Shown in pieces: positions 23,391-31,665 of a stretch of DNA of 31,665 nucleotides. The DNA is from Dethiosulfatibacter sp. (GTDB taxonomy: Bacteria; Bacillota_A; Clostridia; Tissierellales; Dethiosulfatibacteraceae): positions 1-31,665 of the forward strand of contig JAHRFV010000138.1 in assembly GCA_019084435.1 (NCBI GenBank). Direction: 5' to 3'. The first letter of the stretch is position 1. The number at the start of each line of letters is the position of its first letter. A program made the translations under genes and the position numbers. The notes below the pieces were generated by a model. It had not been told where the DNA came from. It did no database searches and was given only the letters and a program-made list of their open reading frames with translations.

Positions 23391-26300
23391 ATGAGCTTTG
23401 AACTGATTACGGGGGGGCATAATTCTGGAAAAACCAGCTATGTTTATGATAGAATTAAAATACATTCTGAAGACATTGAGCAGGAATGCATTCTTATCGT
23501 TCCAGACCAGATGACCTTTCAAAAGGAAAAGGAATTGATTAATTACCTGGATAATAATGGTATTTTGAATATTCAGGTGCTGTCATTCAATAGGTTGGCT
23601 TATATAGTTCTTGAAGAGGCCGGGGGTCTCAAAACCGAGAGTATAAACGACTATGGAAAGATGATGCTCCTTAGAAAAATCATATATGAAAACAGAGACA
23701 GGCTTATACTTTTCAAAGACCAGCACAGTCAACAGGGAGTTTTGAAAGAGATGAACAGCTTGATCAATGAGTTCAAGAACCGTAATGTATCAGTTGAGTT
23801 CTTGTCTTCTGTGAATAAAACGCTTAAGGAAGATGATAGCTTTAGAAGTAAGTTGATGGATATCGAACTGATTTACAAGAATCTATGCGAGTTTATGGAA
23901 AACACTTATCTGGATGATTTAGATCTGATTAAGCTATGTGCCAGTAAGATAGGTGAATCGTCTTTGGTAAAAAATGCAGCAATTTTCATAGATGAGTTTT
24001 TGGATTTCAATGCCGGTGAGTTGGAATTGATAAAACAGATTGCTGCTGTTTCAAAAAACATATATGTTGCTTTGTATGATTACAACGATGATCTTTTTGA
24101 TTCAGAGGATGAGTATAGCATTGTTAAGAATAATTTACGAAAAATAATTGAGGTTGCTAATGACTCACAGCACAGTATCAACAGAATCGAGCTAGCAGAC
24201 ACTTCTCGATTAGGAACAGATATCGATTATTTAAGCTGCAATTTCTTTGCAAATACTAATGAGTTATACACAGATATACCAAATCACATCAATTTGTTTT
24301 ATGCCTTGAATCCTCATGAGGAAATCGTGGAAATTGCTGAAAAAATTGTTGTGGAAGTAAGAGATAATGATTACAGATGGCGAGATCTGGCAATAATCAT
24401 TGGTGACGAAGAAGTTTATAAAAAAACGATAGAAAAGGTATTTTCAATCTATGAAATACCATATTTTTTTGACATGAAAAGGGATATACTATCCCATCCT
24501 TTGGTCACTTCCATTTTGGCTATGCTGGACATTTCTCTATATAACCAACAGGCGAAAGATGTATTTAGGTTCTTGAAATGTGGTTATATCGATTTATCGA
24601 GAGATCAAATCGAGGAGTTGGAGAATTATGTTATTAAACATGGTGTTTATGGATATAAATGGAAAAGGGAATTCAAGTATAATGACTCTAAAACTGAATG
24701 TTTAGAAAAGATACGACAAAGTATTGGAAAAACCATTGTCTCACTTGACGGATTAAAGAAAAAAAGCAACGTTGTACACAAAATCAAGATTCTGACAACT
24801 ATACTTGAAGACATGAATGTCTACCAAAAGACAAAAGAGATTACGCTAGACTTAAAAGAAAGCGAAATGTATGAAAAAGCGTTTGAGAATGCTCAAGTAT
24901 GGAATGCAGTCATGTCTGTATTCGAGCAAATCGTCAATATATCAGAGGATGCTGTGATTGACGTGGAAGAGTTTAAAAATCTCCTCAAAACCGGGTTCGA
25001 GGAATACCGTTTAAGCATTATTCCTCCCTCTGAGGATAGCGTGATTGTAGGTACACTCAACAAATCTACAATCAACCAAGTCAAGAATATCTACTTGGTT
25101 GGAATGAATGAAGGGATGATACCTTCATTCATAGCAGATAAAGGAATCCTGTACAATGATGAACGAATCATGTTAAATAGTCTGGGAGCGCACATTGACC
25201 TAGATTTATACAGTATTGAAGTCGAAAGACATCGTTTCAATAATCTCTTAAATGAATACTCAGAAAAGATATCCTTCTCCTATTCCTTGAGTGATATAGA
25301 AGGAAAATCGCTAAGACCTTCTATTCATGTCAGTAGATTGAAGCAAATGTTTCCTAGACTCAGAATTGAAGGTGGAGTTATTGAAAAACGTCAGATTGGG
25401 GAAGCTGTTAAGCCATCAATCAATCATTTGTCTGAAATGATTAGAATGAGAAAAAGTGGTGGTGATCTGCAGGGAGTTGAAAAGCAGTTTTACTTATGGT
25501 TAAGAGAGAACAAACCGGATCTTTTCCAATTGATAGATGAATGTATGCTATATAACAATAAAGCAGAAATCGAAGACAAATCTTTAATTGGCCTTTTGTA
25601 CGAACGACCGTTGAAACTGTCATCATATGCGATAGAGAGCTATAATAGCTGCCGCTTCAAATACTTTACTGAAAGATGCCTACGCCCGGTTCCCAGACAG
25701 GAGTACAAGATTGATTATAGGGATATTGGCAGTATCTATCATAAAACGATGGAGGTTGTCACAGAGTGCATAATCAATGATCAGCGTTTCCTCTTAGAAG
25801 ATGAAGGCACTATCAAACTAGCAATAGCAAAAATCGCACAGGAATCATTTGATGAGTTGGAAACCCAAAATGATATTCTGAATGACAGCTTCAGAAATCA
25901 ATATATTAAAGGTAAGATTCAAAAAACTGCAGAAATTTCGGCTTCTTATCTTGTTAAACAATTACAAAAAAGCAAATTTAGACCAGTTATAATTGAAGCT
26001 GGATTTGGGTCTGAGAACGCAACCCTGGAACCTATACGAATAGAATTCGGAGAAGATGAGTACGCTGTCATTAATGGCAGAATTGATAGGATAGACTTGT
26101 ATAGCTCTGAAGAAGCCAACTATGTGACAGTTCTGGATTACAAATCATCCGGTAAAACCATAGATCTCAACGAAGTATTAAATGGGATAGGTTTACAGTT
26201 GTTTGTCTATCTGGATGCTGTTTTGGTTCACAACAAAGATATTATTGCTGAAAACCTATCGTTTGGGGGACTGTTTTACTTTAAGATAATCGATCCCTTG

Positions 26301-26762
26301 ATAGATGGAGATAAAATTGAAGACGTTGCTATCGAAGATGAAATGTTTAAAAGATTTTCTTTGCAGGGTTATGTCATAGATGACTTGGATATTATTAAAA
26401 ACATGGATACTGATTTGATTGCTGGAGAATCCTCGAAAATTCTTGACTCAATCAAGCTTAAGCAGAAAGAAGGATTAAGTAGCACTTCAAAGACATTGAG
26501 TGAATCGCACATCTTATCGATAATAGCAGCTATAGAGGACATTGTAAGAGAAACAGCTCAAGGGATTTCTTCAGGCAGTATTGACATCAATCCTTATCAA
26601 TATAAGGATAGAAAGCCATGCACGTATTGTGATTATCTGGCCATCTGTCAATTTGATCAGTCTTTGCCAGGTAACCAATACAGACGAATCAAGCAAAAAA
26701 GTGAGAAAGAGATTATTGATTCCTTGGAGAAAGGAGATGATGAAACCCATGAAATGGACTGA
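23391..26762 (+). CDS. addB: ATP-dependent nuclease subunit B (AddB)
   Basis: The 1123-residue subunit pairs with AddA to process double-strand breaks and recognise Chi-like sites. It opens with a Walker A motif GGHNSGKT (8-15), as in the AddB helicase-like domain, which does not translocate. The C-terminal nuclease has GRIDRIDLY and Asp916-Tyr917-Lys918 in LDYKSSGKT, then GIGLQLFVYLDAV. The four cysteines of the Fe-S staple are present: Cys754 in SYNSCRFKYF and Cys1077, Cys1080 and Cys1086 in PCTYCDYLAICQF. GGGGGTAAAA precedes the ATG. The end overlaps the addA start by about 26 bp, so production is coupled. Confidence 0.96.
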   Translation: MSFELITGGHNSGKTSYVYDRIKIHSEDIEQECILIVPDQMTFQKEKELINYLDNNGILNIQVLSFNRLAYIVLEEAGGLKTESINDYGKMMLLRKIIYENRDRLILFKDQHSQQGVLKEMNSLINEFKNRNVSVEFLSSVNKTLKEDDSFRSKLMDIELIYKNLCEFMENTYLDDLDLIKLCASKIGESSLVKNAAIFIDEFLDFNAGELELIKQIAAVSKNIYVALYDYNDDLFDSEDEYSIVKNNLRKIIEVANDSQHSINRIELADTSRLGTDIDYLSCNFFANTNELYTDIPNHINLFYALNPHEEIVEIAEKIVVEVRDNDYRWRDLAIIIGDEEVYKKTIEKVFSIYEIPYFFDMKRDILSHPLVTSILAMLDISLYNQQAKDVFRFLKCGYIDLSRDQIEELENYVIKHGVYGYKWKREFKYNDSKTECLEKIRQSIGKTIVSLDGLKKKSNVVHKIKILTTILEDMNVYQKTKEITLDLKESEMYEKAFENAQVWNAVMSVFEQIVNISEDAVIDVEEFKNLLKTGFEEYRLSIIPPSEDSVIVGTLNKSTINQVKNIYLVGMNEGMIPSFIADKGILYNDERIMLNSLGAHIDLDLYSIEVERHRFNNLLNEYSEKISFSYSLSDIEGKSLRPSIHVSRLKQMFPRLRIEGGVIEKRQIGEAVKPSINHLSEMIRMRKSGGDLQGVEKQFYLWLRENKPDLFQLIDECMLYNNKAEIEDKSLIGLLYERPLKLSSYAIESYNSCRFKYFTERCLRPVPRQEYKIDYRDIGSIYHKTMEVVTECIINDQRFLLEDEGTIKLAIAKIAQESFDELETQNDILNDSFRNQYIKGKIQKTAEISASYLVKQLQKSKFRPVIIEAGFGSENATLEPIRIEFGEDEYAVINGRIDRIDLYSSEEANYVTVLDYKSSGKTIDLNEVLNGIGLQLFVYLDAVLVHNKDIIAENLSFGGLFYFKIIDPLIDGDKIEDVAIEDEMFKRFSLQGYVIDDLDIIKNMDTDLIAGESSKILDSIKLKQKEGLSSTSKTLSESHILSIIAAIEDIVRETAQGISSGSIDINPYQYKDRKPCTYCDYLAICQFDQSLPGNQYRRIKQKSEKEIIDSLEKGDDETHEMD

Positions 26763-29700
26763 TGAACAGAGAATGGCTATTGACAGTAGAAATAAGAATC
26801 TGCTGATTTCTGCCGCTGCAGGATCAGGAAAGACTGCAGTACTGGTTGAGAGAATCATTCAGACGGTTATACATGAAAAAGTCAATATTGATAGACTCCT
26901 AGTTGTAACCTTTACAAATGCAGCCGCTGGCAGCATGAAAGAAAAGATTCAAAGCAAAATAAACGAAGCCATTTTTAATCAAGATACTCATTATTCTTTC
27001 TTGAAAAAACAGATACGTTTGATACATAAAAGCCATATTTCTACTATACATTCATTCTGTTTCAATGTTTTGAGAAAATATTTTTACTTGATTGATATTG
27101 ATCCCGGATTCAGGGTAATGGATACTAATGATTCCAATATGATGCTCAATGAAATTATAGGAGAAGCACTGGAAAAACATTACGAAAAAAAAGATCCGGA
27201 TTTCATGAGGTTTGTAGATTCATACGCTGAAAACAGAGGAGATTCATCGGTTACGAACATTGTCTACAAGACTTATAAAATTCTGATGAGCTATCCGGAT
27301 CCCTTCAGCTGGTTTGATGATGCTATAGCTTCACTTGGTATAGGAGAAAATGGATTAGAGGATACAATATGGATAGATATCATAAAAAGAGAAGTAAGGA
27401 AATATATTGAATTTGCATATCAGGAAATTCAGTTCGCAATAAATATTTGTCCGCATGACATGCCTTATAATGAAGCACTTATGAAGGACAATGAAAACAT
27501 AACCGGATTGATAAACGATCTGGACATTGATTTTGAAAGATTCCGCGGAAATCTATCCAATATTTGTCATGAAAGATTAAAAGCAGTAAGTGCTAAAAAT
27601 AAGGAAATCTATGGGACTGAATTGATTGATAATATCAAATCAAAAAGACAACTCTACAAGGATGTGCTAGATAAGACCAAGGGAATCATCCCCCAGAAAA
27701 GCTTCCAGCAACTGACGAATGAGATTAATGAAATGCATCCCATCATGAAGGTGTTGTCTCAGATCATTAGAGAAGTCAGTTCAGAGTTCCATCATAAAAA
27801 GCTTTCAAAAAAATGCCTTGATTTCAATGATGCCGAACATCTCACATTAAAAGTCCTTAAATATGAAGAGGCAGCCAATTATTATAGGGATAAGTTTAAC
27901 TATATTTACATAGATGAATACCAGGATAGCAATGGTGTTCAGGAAGAAATCATAAATAGAATCAAGCGCAACAACAATGTTTTCATGGTAGGGGATGTCA
28001 AGCAGAGCATATATCGGTTTAGACAGGCAGATCCAACATTGTTTATAGACAAATACAACCAATACAGATCTGAAAATGATGTCAATGACAACAAGATAGT
28101 GCTTTTAAATAGAAATTTCAGAAGCAGACCTGAAATCCTCGATTTCATAAATGATATTTTCCAGAACATAATGAACGAGGATTGTGGAGAAATAGATTAT
28201 GATACAGATGCTTTCTTGCTGAGTGGAGGCATCTACGAGGAAAAGGAAGACAGTGTAGAGATCAATATTCTGGAAAAAAGACCTGATGATGAGCTTGACG
28301 AGAAGCTTCAGGAACTGAAAACAAATCAGATAGAAGCCACCTTTATCGTTAATAGAATAAAGGAACTGGTAGGACAAAGCACATCAGAATTCAAATACAA
28401 GGATATAGTCATTCTATTGCGATCCGCTGTCAGATGGTCAAGCGTCTTTGAAGAAGTTTTTCATGAAAATGATATTCCTTTGTACTCCGATATTTCCAGC
28501 AGCTACTTTGATTCAATGGAGATTAAAGTAATGATAAATCTGCTGCACTTGTTAGATAATACAAAACAAGATATTCCGCTTCTAAGCGTTATGAAATCGA
28601 ATATAGGCGGTTTCACCATCGATGAAATGATAAGAATAAGAGTGGTTAATCCCAAATGCGATTATCATGAGGCGATAAATCATTACATCAATAAGTATGA
28701 TGATTACTTAAGTGAGAAAAGTAAAAAATTTCTTAGCAAGATAGATGATTGGAAATGGAGAAGCAGACATACCAAACTAGGGTCACTGATTTGGGAGATA
28801 TTGACAGAAACTAATTACTACTATTTCAATGGGATGCTCCCGAATGGAAATATGAGACAGGGAAATTTGCGGCTATTATCAGATCGGGCCAGCATATTCG
28901 AAGCTGAAGGTAACACGGGCATCTATGATTTTATCACCTATTTGGAAAGAATAGGTCAATCCTATGGAGATATGTCAACAGCTAAATTGTTGGGCGAGAA
29001 CGATAATGTGGTGCGGTTGATGACTATTCACAAGAGCAAGGGCCTTGAATTCCCAGTTGTCATATGTGCGGGCTTAAGCAAAAGATTCAACATGACAGAT
29101 TTGAACGACCAGATTATTATTAGTAAAAAATGTCTTGTTGCGCCAAAATTCATAGATCCGGAAAAGCGAATTTTTCGTGAAACGCTACCCAGATACGCTT
29201 CAAAAATACAGATGAGAAAAGAGAGCATTTCCGAAGAGATGAGAGTGCTTTATGTGGCATTGACAAGAGCCATAGACAAATTGATTCTTGTCGGCACTGT
29301 AAACAACTACGAAAAATGGGTTCAAAAATGCAAGGAGGAATCCTGCGACTATTACCATATAATTACAAAAAGAAACTATCTTGACTGGATAGGTATTGTT
29401 CTAATGAACCATTATACTGACAGATACATCTTGAATAGAATCAGTATAACGGATCTTGAAACCACAAACATCGCAAACAAATCGGATGATTATTCTTCTA
29501 TAAAGAAAGAGTTGGAGAAAACTTTAGTCAATACTGAAGTCTTTTCCTTATTTGATAAGCGATTCAATTGGGAATATCAGTATAGAGCCAAGCATTCTCT
29601 ACCAGGCAAAATAACGGTTACTGATATCAAGAATATCAATTTAAGGAATCAAAATGAGTTCAGATATAAAATCCCATTCATGCAGGAAGTACCATTATTT

Positions 29701-30240
29701 AAGAGCAAGGTGAGCGGGTTCACTCCTGCAGAGGTTGGAACAATAACACACGCTGTTTTACAGCTTATAAAGCTAAAGGAGCAAATTAGCATAGACTACA
29801 TCAATCGATTTGTAGAGGATATGGTCGAAAGAAAACAGCTGACTGAAGAGGAAGCCAAGGTAGTCGAGACAGACAAGATTTTCAATTTCTACTGTTCAGA
29901 CTTAGGATCTAGAATGCTCAAATCTAATACAATAAAAAGAGAGCAACCATTTATATTAAAGAAGAATGTTGGTGATATAATTAAAACAAAGAACGGTAAT
30001 TTAGATGAAGCAGTTTATGTTCAAGGTATAATTGACTGCTACTTTTATGAGAACGACGAAATTATTTTGATTGACTACAAAACAGACAGAACCAATGAAG
30101 AACGAGTCGGAGAAGTGATCGAAAGCTATGGGACACAGATTCGCACCTATAGAGAAGCGTTGGATGCGTTGACAGGCAAGAGAGTCAAAGAGTCCTATCT
30201 GTATTTGTTGAATATTTCTAAAGCAGTCAGAATTGATTAG
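26737..30240 (+). CDS. addA: ATP-dependent helicase/nuclease subunit A (AddA)
   Basis: From 26737 the protein has 1167 residues. It is the UvrD-like helicase and second nuclease of AddAB. Walker A is AAGSGKT (27-33), then VTFTNAAAGSMKEKI. The Walker B is IDEYQDS with Asp393-Glu394, VGDVKQSIYRFRQADP is motif III, LMTIHKSKGLEFPVVICAG is motif V, and LYVALTRAIDKLIL is motif VI. The C-terminal nuclease has Asp1113 and Lys1115 in LIDYKTDRT, followed by the QIRTYREALD motif. The open frame extends upstream to 26581 but that part overlaps addB and is not coding. Starts at 26737, 26740 and 26749 are all possible: GGAG at 26726-26729 favours 26737, while the family begins at MKWT (26749). Confidence 0.96.
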   Translation: MMKPMKWTDEQRMAIDSRNKNLLISAAAGSGKTAVLVERIIQTVIHEKVNIDRLLVVTFTNAAAGSMKEKIQSKINEAIFNQDTHYSFLKKQIRLIHKSHISTIHSFCFNVLRKYFYLIDIDPGFRVMDTNDSNMMLNEIIGEALEKHYEKKDPDFMRFVDSYAENRGDSSVTNIVYKTYKILMSYPDPFSWFDDAIASLGIGENGLEDTIWIDIIKREVRKYIEFAYQEIQFAINICPHDMPYNEALMKDNENITGLINDLDIDFERFRGNLSNICHERLKAVSAKNKEIYGTELIDNIKSKRQLYKDVLDKTKGIIPQKSFQQLTNEINEMHPIMKVLSQIIREVSSEFHHKKLSKKCLDFNDAEHLTLKVLKYEEAANYYRDKFNYIYIDEYQDSNGVQEEIINRIKRNNNVFMVGDVKQSIYRFRQADPTLFIDKYNQYRSENDVNDNKIVLLNRNFRSRPEILDFINDIFQNIMNEDCGEIDYDTDAFLLSGGIYEEKEDSVEINILEKRPDDELDEKLQELKTNQIEATFIVNRIKELVGQSTSEFKYKDIVILLRSAVRWSSVFEEVFHENDIPLYSDISSSYFDSMEIKVMINLLHLLDNTKQDIPLLSVMKSNIGGFTIDEMIRIRVVNPKCDYHEAINHYINKYDDYLSEKSKKFLSKIDDWKWRSRHTKLGSLIWEILTETNYYYFNGMLPNGNMRQGNLRLLSDRASIFEAEGNTGIYDFITYLERIGQSYGDMSTAKLLGENDNVVRLMTIHKSKGLEFPVVICAGLSKRFNMTDLNDQIIISKKCLVAPKFIDPEKRIFRETLPRYASKIQMRKESISEEMRVLYVALTRAIDKLILVGTVNNYEKWVQKCKEESCDYYHIITKRNYLDWIGIVLMNHYTDRYILNRISITDLETTNIANKSDDYSSIKKELEKTLVNTEVFSLFDKRFNWEYQYRAKHSLPGKITVTDIKNINLRNQNEFRYKIPFMQEVPLFKSKVSGFTPAEVGTITHAVLQLIKLKEQISIDYINRFVEDMVERKQLTEEEAKVVETDKIFNFYCSDLGSRMLKSNTIKREQPFILKKNVGDIIKTKNGNLDEAVYVQGIIDCYFYENDEIILIDYKTDRTNEERVGEVIESYGTQIRTYREALDALTGKRVKESYLYLLNISKAVRID

Positions 30241-30287
30241 AGTGTACTTAAATGAACATTGTATGCAATATACATTTGATTGATGGT

Positions 30288-30316
30288 TTGATAATTCTAT
30301 GAAATTAGATTATAAT
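30288..30316 (+). promoter_or_regulatory. Consensus-like promoter upstream of the 6S-type RNA
   Basis: TTGATA (30288-30293), a 17-bp spacer and TATAAT (30311-30316). The predicted start is near 30323. This is the best-formed promoter in the window and faces the RNA gene. Confidence 0.75.
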
Positions 30317-30322
30317 AGGATT

Positions 30323-30505
30323 AAGAAAATAGCCTGCGATGTGCGAGGAACCATTTAATTCAACCGACATGATTTATTCGGGAGTTTGGAGTTTGTGCAA
30401 GGATGACGAACCTGCTAGTCAGGATATCAGAGATGCATGACAGGACACCCACCTGCTAATGAGCGGGGATGAATTACTTGGACCTCGGCAAAGCGGGTTT
30501 TAATT
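30323..30505 (+). ncRNA. ssrS: Probable 6S RNA
   Basis: About 180 nt without a reading frame lie behind a strong promoter. The ends form the closing stem of 6S RNA: CCTGCGATGTGCGAGG at the 5' side pairs with CCTCGGCAAAGCGGG at the 3' side (CCTGC/GCGGG and CGAGG/CCTCG around an internal loop). CCA and TAATTC then pair with TGG and GAATTA further in. The middle is largely unpaired or forms small hairpins such as CCGA/TCGG, as expected for the bubble that mimics an open promoter and binds sigma-A RNA polymerase. The downstream PHP gene starts soon after, with no clear terminator, so read-through is likely. The family call rests on overall architecture and the 5' motif. Confidence 0.7.
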
Positions 30506-30520
30506 GTTAGGAGATAGACT

Positions 30521-31312
30521 ATGTATGACTTCCATGTTCACTCTATATACTCTGCAGATTGCAAATATAGTATAGAGAGAATGGCTACAGAAGCAATAAA
30601 ACGAAAAATAAAACTGATATATATTGCTGATCATTTCGAATTAAATGAGATTCCAGGTCATGATATGACCTTTGGTTTGAATGAATATAGGAAAGAAATC
30701 CAAACAGTCAACAGGAAGCTACAGGAGATTGAAGTGTTGTCAGCTTTGGAATTAGGCTGTGACAAAAGCCAGTTTTCCAGATTTGATGAAATAATTAAAC
30801 AAGATCCATTGGACATGATAATCCTGTCGACTCACAAAGTCAGAGGAATCTATTTGAGTAACGAAAAATTTTATTCTGAAAAACATACCCTGAACATCTA
30901 TGAAGAGTACTATTCAGAAATCCTCGATAATATTAAATCCTTTGATAATTTTGATGTTCTTGGTCATCTGGATCTTATAGATAAATTTAAGGACAGGTAT
31001 TACATGGATCTTGAGTTTAGCAAGTACAAAAATCTGGTCTCCGATATCCTTAAAGAGCTGATAAAACGGGATAAGGCACTAGAAATCAATACTGCTGGTT
31101 ATCACACTATTTTAGGAAGACCATATCCCAAGATGGAGGTACTCACCATGTATAAAAAAATGGGCGGAGAGAAACTCATCATCGGATCGGATGCACATCT
31201 GCCAGATATGATAGGATTTAAACATAAAGCACTAATCAATACCATAAAAAAATTAGGATTTGTAAACATCACGATATATCGAAAACGGAAAGCACATCTA
31301 GTGAGACTATAG
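30521..31312 (+). CDS. Histidinol-phosphatase-type PHP protein (HisJ family)
   Basis: The 263-residue protein opens with MYDFHVHSIYSAD (His5, His7), then IYIADHFELNE, ALELGCDK, IILSTHKVRG and VLGHLDLIDKF, and closes with INTAGYHTILGRPYPKMEVL and IIGSDAHLPDMIGF. This is the layout of HisJ-type histidinol phosphatases (PHP domain, about 260-270 residues). No other his genes are near, so it might serve another phosphate ester. AGGAGATAGACT precedes the ATG. Its transcript may start at the 6S RNA promoter, since no terminator separates them. Confidence 0.9.
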   Translation: MYDFHVHSIYSADCKYSIERMATEAIKRKIKLIYIADHFELNEIPGHDMTFGLNEYRKEIQTVNRKLQEIEVLSALELGCDKSQFSRFDEIIKQDPLDMIILSTHKVRGIYLSNEKFYSEKHTLNIYEEYYSEILDNIKSFDNFDVLGHLDLIDKFKDRYYMDLEFSKYKNLVSDILKELIKRDKALEINTAGYHTILGRPYPKMEVLTMYKKMGGEKLIIGSDAHLPDMIGFKHKALINTIKKLGFVNITIYRKRKAHLVRL

Positions 31313-31324
31313 GAAGGATATTAA

Positions 31325-31591
31325 ATGACAACAATACTGATAAAGATTCTGATACTTGCAGTTATAGGTTCTGCTATTGGTTATATAACTAATGTTTTGG
31401 CAATTAAAATGCTGTTCAGGCCCTACAATGAGATAAGGATTCCAATCCTTGGTTTTAAAATCCAAGGGGTAATACCTAAGAGACAGGCTGATATAGCGGT
31501 TAGTATAGGCGAGACCGTTGAAACCGAACTGATTGATTTGGATGATATTATTGGGCAATTAAAATGCTGTTCAGGCCCTACAATTACATAA
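31325..31591 (+). CDS. DUF445 family membrane protein, N-terminal part, disrupted
   Basis: The first 78 or so codons match the start of DUF445 proteins (YheB-like). They have an N-terminal membrane segment (ILIKILILAVIGSAIGYITNVLAIKMLF) followed by RPYNEIRIPILGFKIQGVIPKRQADIAVSIGETVETELI. After IIGQ (about 31553) the sequence jumps to a repeat of its own 31399-31452 segment, in another frame, and ends at TAA at 31591. The full family is several hundred residues, so this is a fragment. AGGAAGGATATTAA precedes the ATG 12 bp after the PHP gene. The break is most simply a contig-end artefact rather than a mutation. Confidence 0.8.
   Translation: MTTILIKILILAVIGSAIGYITNVLAIKMLFRPYNEIRIPILGFKIQGVIPKRQADIAVSIGETVETELIDLDDIIGQLKCCSGPTIT
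31399..31452 (+). repeat. Source copy of the 54-bp contig-end repeat (within DUF445)
   Basis: This segment is the coding copy. A second direct copy lies at 31554-31607 (52 of 54 identical) and an inverted, more diverged copy at 31611-31665. Confidence 0.85.
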
Positions 31592-31607
31592 GGATTCCAA
31601 TCCTTGG
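31554..31607 (+). repeat. Direct second copy of the DUF445 segment
   Basis: It differs from 31399-31452 at 2 positions and interrupts the DUF445 frame. It stands next to the inverted copy at 31611-31665, so the last about 110 bp form an imperfect fold-back. Confidence 0.85.
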
Positions 31608-31610
31608 AAT

Positions 31611-31665
31611 TTAAAAACAACGAATGGAATCCTTATATCATTTTAGGGCCTTAAAAGCATTTTAA
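31611..31665 (-). repeat. Inverted diverged copy of the DUF445 segment at the window end
   Basis: Its reverse complement begins TTAAAATGCTTTTAAGG and runs through ATAAGGATTCCAT. It resembles 31402-31457, with roughly 8 to 10 differences. No reading frame explains it. Confidence 0.7.

Noticed and set aside
26581..26736. Longer N-terminus for AddA
   Set aside because: The extension overlaps addB in another frame, resembles no helicase sequence and has no ribosome site; the family starts near MKWT.
31399..31607. Template/variable repeat pair of a diversity-generating retroelement
   Set aside because: The two mismatches are not adenine-specific, and no reverse transcriptase gene is present.

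Overview
The window looks like one assembled contig from an anaerobic, low-GC Bacillota, most likely class Clostridia. The evidence is AT-rich coding sequence, strong AGGAGG-type ribosome sites with some TTG and GTG starts, and a typical clostridial gene set: formate-THF ligase, PPDK with its PDRP regulator, a DUF4364 protein, a cysteine desulfurase-ThiI pair, Hsp33, a DUF6873-like protein, YhaM, and AddB/AddA. The content is almost entirely chromosomal housekeeping. I see no phage, insertion sequence, CRISPR array or plasmid module.

Layout. (a) 1-560: a ribosomal-S1-type fragment on the minus strand, visibly richer in GC, joined through a short fold-back to the 3' end of an oadA/pycB-like carboxyltransferase. 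This looks like a chimeric contig end. (b) 921-2622: a terminator, nadK (minus), then a Fur-box-flanked promoter driving an Mn-type superoxide dismutase that lacks the four-residue VWEH metal-ligand block. (c) 2623-3121: a terminator, then a nested, duplicated hairpin element of about 260 bp. (d) 3122-8328: a tightly spaced operon of an RluA-family pseudouridine synthase, asparaginase, two PHP-domain phosphatases and formate-THF ligase, closed by a terminator. (e) 8391-9843 (minus): a transaldolase and a membrane-anchored coiled-coil protein. (f) 10205-13670: a PPDK regulator and PPDK behind a promoter overlapping a 37-bp palindrome. (g) 13740-15106: an RsbW-like ATPase and a class IV aminotransferase. 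(h) 15284-17594: cysteine desulfurase and ThiI, the 4-thiouridine pair. (i) 17605-18590 (minus): RNase HI and DUF4364. (j) 18743-30240: one long probable operon: deacetylase lipoprotein, a 45-aa membrane protein, methyltransferase, Hsp33, DUF6873-like protein, YhaM, AddB and AddA. (k) 30288-31312: a well-formed promoter, a probable 6S RNA, and a histidinol-phosphatase-type PHP protein. (l) 31325-31665: a DUF445 gene broken by direct and inverted copies of its own sequence, a second suspicious contig end.

The genes cover central carbon handling (PPDK with its regulator, carboxyltransferase, transaldolase, Fhs), redox protection (SOD, Hsp33, NAD kinase), RNA modification and turnover (pseudouridine synthase, ThiI, YhaM, RNase HI, a probable RNase AM relative) and DNA break repair (AddAB). 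The most unusual observations are the hairpin element nested within another copy of itself upstream of the pseudouridine synthase gene, a matching site lacking it upstream of nadK, and the superoxide dismutase missing its last metal ligand. The two contig ends should be treated as unreliable until checked with reads.
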